9,974 nucleotides of DNA from an uncultured Acidimicrobiia bacterium (lineage in GTDB: Bacteria; Actinomycetota; Acidimicrobiia; Spongiisociales; Spongiisociaceae). The stretch is from positions 1-9,974 of the forward strand of contig CALCCX010000611.1 of the NCBI GenBank assembly GCA_937900165.1, written 5' to 3'. This document shows positions 5,941 through 9,974 of the stretch, piece after piece. The notes below the pieces were generated by a model. The model was not told the DNA's origin and did no database searches. It was given only the letters and a program-made list of their open reading frames with translations. The position numbers and the translations under genes were made by a program. The stretch's first letter is position 1. The number at the start of each line of letters is the position of its first letter.

Positions 5941-8571
5941 ATGCAAAGCAACGAGATTCGGCGCGTATTCGTGGACTTCTTTGCGTCGCGCGACCACGTC
6001 GTCGTGCCGAGCGCATCGCTGATTCCAATCGACCCGACCTTGCTCCTGACCAACGCCGGCATGGTTCCGTTCAAGGCGTTCATGCTCGGCGAAGAGGCTC
6101 CTCCCTATGACAGGGCGGTCACGATCCAAAAGGTGGCCAGAACGGTGGATATCGACATCGTTGGAACAACGAAACGTCACCTGACCTTTTTTGAGATGCT
6201 GGGAAATTTCAGTTTCGGGGACTACTTCAAAGAAAAGGCGATCCCGTGGGCATACGAGCTGCTGACCGAGAGTTTCGGGTTGGACGCCGATCGCCTTTGG
6301 TACACGGTGCATCTCAACGACGACGAAGCCGCTGAGATCTGGATCGACGACGTGGGGGTTCCTTCAGCGCGAGTTCAGCGCCTGGATCGTGACAATTTCT
6401 GGCAGATGGGCGTGCCGGGCCCGGCCGGTCCGTCGTCGGAGATCTTCTATGACAAGGGGCCAGAATACGGTCAGGAGGGCGGGCCTGCCGTAGACGACGA
6501 GAGGCACGTCGAGCTCTGGAATCTGGTTTTTATGCAGTTCGTCCAGGGCGAGCCGTACGACGTGATAGGCGACCTTCCTGCCAAGAACATCGACACGGGA
6601 GCCGGGCTCGAGCGACTGTGCACGATCATGCAGGGGGTGGACAGCGTCTATGAAACAGATCTGATTCGCCCGGTGATTGCTGCAGCGGAGGCCGCGACCG
6701 GCTTGAAATATGGGCAGGATGAGCGCGCTGACGTATCTCTGCGCATCATGGGTGACCACGGTAGGGCCGCCACGTTCCTGATTGGTGACGGGGTTGTGCC
6801 TTCGAACGAGGGACGCGGCTACATCTTGCGCAGGCTACTGCGGCGGTTGGTCAGGCACGCTTATGTGCACGGAACTCAAACCCCGATAACGCCGGTGCTT
6901 GTCGCCGCGACAATCGACATCATGCGGGACGGTCATCCAGAGCTGGTGGTCAAGCAGGACTTCGTCACGGAGATGGCACAGCGTGAGGAAACGCTGTTTC
7001 GCAAGACGCTGGAGTCTGGCAGCGTATTGCTCGACCAGGAACTGGCCGGTCTCGCCCCAGGCGCCGAACTGAGCGGCACCGCAGCCTTCAAGCTGCATGA
7101 CACCTTCGGATTTCCAGTCGATGTAACCCAAGAGATTGTTGACGAGCGCGGTTTTGTTCTAGATCGGCCGGGCTTCGACATGGAGATGAGCAAGCAGCGT
7201 GAACGGGCCAGAGCAGCCTTCAAGGGTGGAGACGTGGCAGTCCGCCAGGACCTCTATGTCTCCTTGCTGAGTGGGGTCGAACTCTCAGAATTCACAGGAT
7301 ATGACCGGCAAGAGGGAACCGGCAGGATCCTGTCGATCATTCGAGACGGTGAAGCGGTGGACAGGGCAGAAGAAGGCGACAAGGTGGAAATGTTCGTCGA
7401 TCGCACTCCTTTCTACGCCGAGTCCGGCGGTCAGGTGGGTGATCGAGGCAGAGTCACCACGGAATCGGGATCGGCCGATGTGTTCGACACCCAACTGGCG
7501 ATTGCCGGTATCCACGGACACCTGGCAACCATTTCGAATGGATTCGTCCAGGTGGGTCAGGAGGCTTTGCTCGCGATAGACGAGGACAGGCGAGAACACA
7601 CGACCAAGAACCACACTGGAACCCATCTCCTTCATTGGGCGTTGAGGAACGTAGTCGGCGATCATGTCCATCAAGCGGGATCGCACGTCGGCCCGGACCG
7701 GCTGAGGTTCGACTTCAGTCATTTCGAAGGGCTGCACGACGAGGAAGTCGCTGATATCGAGGCTGCGGTGAACATGAGGATCCTCGAGAACGCAGCCGTC
7801 GAGACCATCGAAGCCACCAAAGCGGAGGCAGAGCGGATGGGGGCACTCGCTTTTTTTGGCGACAAGTACGGGGATGAGGTCAGAGTGGTGAAAACCGGGG
7901 ACTATTCGACGGAGTTCTGTGGGGGCACCCATGTGCGATCCACTGGACAGGTTGGACCGTTGCTTCTTGTTTCAGAGGGTTCGGTCGCCGCGAACACCCG
8001 GAGGGTCGAGGCTCTGACAGGCCAGCGTGCCTACGACTACTTGGTCGGCCTGCGAGCCAAACTCGACGACACCGCTCGATTCTTGAAGGTCAGCCCTGAC
8101 GACGTGCCTGCCAGGGTCAGAACGCTCGCAGATCGAGCAGACCAGCTGCAGAACGTCGTTGATACGACGGCCAAAACCCGCCTGGCGGAAACTGCGGGTG
8201 AGCTGGCCAAGACCGTCGAGGAGGTCGCTGGAGCAAAGATGGTCAGCGCCAGGGTGGACGGGACGGATGCTGCGGCGCTGAGGTCGATCGCATCCCAAGT
8301 TCGCGATCGATTGGGCTCTGGCGTAGTGATTCTCGGGGCGAACAACGAGGGCAAGGGCGCTCTTATCGCAGCGTTGTCCGGCGACTTGGTACAGGCCGGG
8401 CTTTCGGCGGGGGAACTCATCGCGCCAGGCGCCAAGATCCTGGGGGGCGGAGGGAGTCGCGACCCCGAACTTGCTCAGGCCGGTGGACCGAACGGCGCAG
8501 ATATCGATTCCGCCTTGAGCGCTATCGAGAGTGTTCTGGCCCAGGCACTCGCCGGGCAGGGTGGCGGTTGA
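5941..8571 (+). CDS. alaS: Alanyl-tRNA synthetase
   Basis: This is a full-length, 876-residue class II synthetase that charges tRNA-Ala and clears mischarged Ser or Gly. The aminoacylation domain has LLLTNAGMVPFK at 34-45, FFEMLGNFSFGDYFK at 83-97, WNLVFMQF at 193-200 and NIDTGAGLERL at 216-226. The tRNA-recognition part includes RIMGDHGRAATFLIGDG at 268-284 and GRGYILRRLLRR at 291-302. The editing domain begins around ESGGQVGDRG (494-503) and keeps all four Zn ligands: H558 and H562 in NHTGTHLLH, and C660 and H664 in FCGGTH. The C-terminal C-Ala domain ends with GGGGSRDPELAQAGG (835-849). The segment ARTVDIDIVG at 66-75 is the short actinobacterial version of the longer GGKHNDL form found in E. 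coli. The Cys usual before this segment (QKCVRT) is replaced (QKVART). ATG 5941 matches the family start and sits just after a -10 box; the stop is 2 bases before the chosen ruvX start. Confidence 0.97.
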   Translation: MQSNEIRRVFVDFFASRDHVVVPSASLIPIDPTLLLTNAGMVPFKAFMLGEEAPPYDRAVTIQKVARTVDIDIVGTTKRHLTFFEMLGNFSFGDYFKEKAIPWAYELLTESFGLDADRLWYTVHLNDDEAAEIWIDDVGVPSARVQRLDRDNFWQMGVPGPAGPSSEIFYDKGPEYGQEGGPAVDDERHVELWNLVFMQFVQGEPYDVIGDLPAKNIDTGAGLERLCTIMQGVDSVYETDLIRPVIAAAEAATGLKYGQDERADVSLRIMGDHGRAATFLIGDGVVPSNEGRGYILRRLLRRLVRHAYVHGTQTPITPVLVAATIDIMRDGHPELVVKQDFVTEMAQREETLFRKTLESGSVLLDQELAGLAPGAELSGTAAFKLHDTFGFPVDVTQEIVDERGFVLDRPGFDMEMSKQRERARAAFKGGDVAVRQDLYVSLLSGVELSEFTGYDRQEGTGRILSIIRDGEAVDRAEEGDKVEMFVDRTPFYAESGGQVGDRGRVTTESGSADVFDTQLAIAGIHGHLATISNGFVQVGQEALLAIDEDRREHTTKNHTGTHLLHWALRNVVGDHVHQAGSHVGPDRLRFDFSHFEGLHDEEVADIEAAVNMRILENAAVETIEATKAEAERMGALAFFGDKYGDEVRVVKTGDYSTEFCGGTHVRSTGQVGPLLLVSEGSVAANTRRVEALTGQRAYDYLVGLRAKLDDTARFLKVSPDDVPARVRTLADRADQLQNVVDTTAKTRLAETAGELAKTVEEVAGAKMVSARVDGTDAAALRSIASQVRDRLGSGVVILGANNEGKGALIAALSGDLVQAGLSAGELIAPGAKILGGGGSRDPELAQAGGPNGADIDSALSAIESVLAQALAGQGGG

Positions 8572-8573
8572 AG

Positions 8574-9026
8574 ATGGCCGGCATGACTGAGACCGCCCAT
8601 GGTCGAGTGCTTGGCCTCGACTACGGGACTGAGCGGATCGGCGTGGCTATGTCAGATGGCTTGCGAATCGCAGCCTCGCCGTTCGAAGTGTTGAACGCCA
8701 GATCGAAGGATCTGATCACCCGAATCGTCGAGATCGTCGAAGAGTTCGAGATATCAGAGGTCGTGGTTGGACTCCCGACTTCGCTGTCTGGTGAAGAGGG
8801 ACCCTCGGCGTCCGGCGCCAGGCGGCTGGCCGACCGGGTTGGGGCGGCAGCGGGGGTGGCGGTGCGAATGGTCGACGAACGGTTTACGTCCAGGATGGCG
8901 GAGTCCTCCATGCTCTCAGCCAGAATGAAGCGCCGCGATCGCCGGAACCGAGTGGACAAGGTCGCGGCTTCGATCATGCTCCAGTCCTACATCGACCAAC
9001 CCGGAGAGACCGCCCCCGATGAGTAG
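8574..9026 (+). CDS. ruvX: RuvX/YqgF family RNase H-fold protein (putative pre-16S rRNA nuclease)
   Basis: This 150-residue cytoplasmic protein has the RNase H-like fold of RuvX/YqgF, implicated in processing the 5' end of 16S rRNA precursors in E. coli. It has also been called a putative Holliday junction resolvase. Key motifs are LDYGTERIGVAMSD with the acidic residue D16, VVGLPTSLSGEEGP near 64-77, DERFTS at 101-106 and the C-terminal VDKVAASIMLQSYID with D128. ATG 8574 was chosen over TTG 8568 and ATG 8583 because AGGGTGG at 8558-8564 lies 9 bases upstream, the same sequence found before aspS. Either alternative changes only a few residues before RVLGLDYG. It follows alaS with essentially no gap and overlaps mltG by 8 bases. 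The alaS-ruvX-mltG order is widely conserved in Actinobacteria. Confidence 0.94.
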   Translation: MAGMTETAHGRVLGLDYGTERIGVAMSDGLRIAASPFEVLNARSKDLITRIVEIVEEFEISEVVVGLPTSLSGEEGPSASGARRLADRVGAAAGVAVRMVDERFTSRMAESSMLSARMKRRDRRNRVDKVAASIMLQSYIDQPGETAPDE

Positions 9027-9843
9027 GTATGAAAACGATGTGCTGTTCGACGACCCTGGGATCCCACCGGAGCGACCTCGTTACTCGGTAGGTGGAGTGG
9101 TCGTTGGAGGCCTGGTCGCCTTAGCCGTAATCGTCGGCCTGGTCGGCTTCGGTAGGGTCGCGGCGGACCGACTGTCCGGTTTCACCATTGGTGGTGATGA
9201 CTCCACGGCCTCGATTGTGGAACCAGGGTTGGACAGAATGATCGAAATCCCGGCGGGCTCGAGTGCCAGTGACATAGCAGTGCTACTGGTCGATGCCGCT
9301 GTGATCGGATCGACCGCGGATTTTGAGGATGCTGTCAATGCTCGGGAGGCTGCCAGCGGTCTCCAGGCCGGTCAGTATGAACTTGTGACCGGCATGACCG
9401 CCAATGCCGCAATCGATCTGTTGCTCGAAGGCCCATTTGCCGATACGTTCCGGTTGATCGTGCGGGAGGGCTTGCGGGTCGAAGAAGTACTGGCGGAGAT
9501 CGCCGGACAAACGGAGTTTGATGCCGAACGTCTTCGTTCGGTGCTCGAGAGCGGTGACGTGACCAGCCGCTTCTTTCCGGAAGACATCGAGGGTCTGGTT
9601 GCATGGGAAGGTTTACTGTTCCCAGACACCTATGAGTTCTTTGTGGATGTCACCGAACTCGAGATTCTTCAGCGTCTCTCAGATCAATTCGGCCGCAATA
9701 TGAATGGGCTGAATTTTGAGTCGGCCGAAGCTGAGGGGTTTTCGCCATATGACATCGTGATTGTCGCCTCGATCATCGAGGCGGAGGCCCAACTGGACGG
9801 CGAGCGTCCCTTGGTCTCGTCTGTGATCTACAACCGGATTGAT
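9019..9843 (+). CDS. mltG: Endolytic murein transglycosylase MltG, 3' end missing
   Basis: MltG is a membrane-anchored lytic transglycosylase of the YceG family that cuts nascent peptidoglycan and so limits glycan strand length. The 275 genuine residues include a short cytoplasmic N-terminus, one membrane helix at about 24-45 (VGGVVVGGLVALAVIVGLVG), a LysM-like region around 70-145 and the start of the catalytic domain. EGLLFPDTYEF is at 197-207 and the active-site stretch IVASIIEAEA at 248-257, with E254 the likely catalytic Glu by comparison with E. coli E218. Sequence stops after VIYNRID, just before the expected MPLQSDPTVIY-type substrate-site motif. The frame runs on to TAA 9901-9903, but those last 19 residues are adapter-encoded. 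ATGAGTAG overlaps the ruvX stop; GGAGAG at 9003-9008 is a possible ribosome-binding site. The next gene in this order is often aroE, not seen here. Confidence 0.93.
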
Positions 9844-9901
9844 AGATCGGAAGAGCGTCGTGTAGGGAAAGAGTGTAGATCTCGGTGGTCGCCGTATCAT
9901 T
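9844..9901 (+). other. Illumina TruSeq universal (P5) adapter read-through
   Basis: All 58 bases match the reverse complement of the TruSeq universal adapter, from AGATCGGAAGAGC to GTATCATT. This is not genomic. Translated, it gives the false C-terminus RSEERRVGKECRSRWSPYH on the + strand. On the - strand it gives IRRPPRSTLFPYTTLFRS. Both peptides are familiar contaminants in protein databases. Confidence 0.98.
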
Positions 9902-9974
9902 AAAAAAAAAAGAATAACAGAAGAAGAAAAACTCAATCTGAAATCTGGCCAACTCCCTGATTCAAGATCTTGCC
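9902..9974. other. Poly-A run and non-genomic-looking tail after the adapter
   Basis: Ten A residues (9902-9911) directly follow the complete adapter, as expected when a sequencer reads past the end of a library molecule. The remaining 63 bases are A-rich at first and much lower in GC than the insert, with no coding frame continuous with mltG. I do not recognise them and would treat them as artefact. Confidence 0.85.

Noticed and set aside
9679..9936. Antisense open frame ending across the right contig end
   Set aside because: Its first part is translated from the adapter and poly-A tail, and the rest is a shadow of mltG.

Overview
The window reads as about 9.8 kb of high-GC bacterial chromosome flanked by synthetic sequence. 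Bases 1-32 and 9844-9901 match Illumina TruSeq adapters, and the last 73 bases (a 10-A run plus an A-rich tail) do not resemble the rest. The genuine insert is therefore about 33-9843. Adapters at both termini suggest this is a whole assembled contig. All genes lie on the + strand.

The organism is most likely an actinobacterium, possibly of an environmental Acidimicrobiia-like lineage. AlaRS carries the short actinobacterial form of the segment before its GNFSFGDYF motif (ARTVDIDIVG). Two gene starts look leaderless, with TAnnnT 8-9 bases before the ATG. The gene order MBL hydrolase-hisS-aspS-rarA-alaS-ruvX-mltG matches, in compact form, the order I recall for Mycobacterium tuberculosis Rv2581c to Rv2553c. 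The class assignment is inference.

Layout: (1) 33-667, the 3' end of a secreted or pilus-associated-looking protein. (2) 707-5741, a tightly packed probable operon of an MBL-fold hydrolase, hisS, aspS and rarA, with gaps of 1 base or overlaps. (3) 5742-5940, the only real intergenic space, with a two-unit palindromic repeat followed by a probable leaderless promoter. (4) 5941-9843, a second probable operon of alaS, ruvX and mltG, the last cut off by the contig end.

Functionally this is housekeeping: three class II aminoacyl-tRNA synthetases, a replication-fork maintenance ATPase, the RuvX nuclease-like protein involved in rRNA maturation, a peptidoglycan lytic transglycosylase and a thioester-hydrolase-like metalloenzyme. 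I see no defence system, mobile element, CRISPR array or biosynthetic cluster. The points worth a second look are the rarA start (a ribosome-binding site in front of ACG rather than ATG), the structured repeat before alaS, the leaderless promoters, signs that AspRS is non-discriminating, and the adapter-derived false protein ends.
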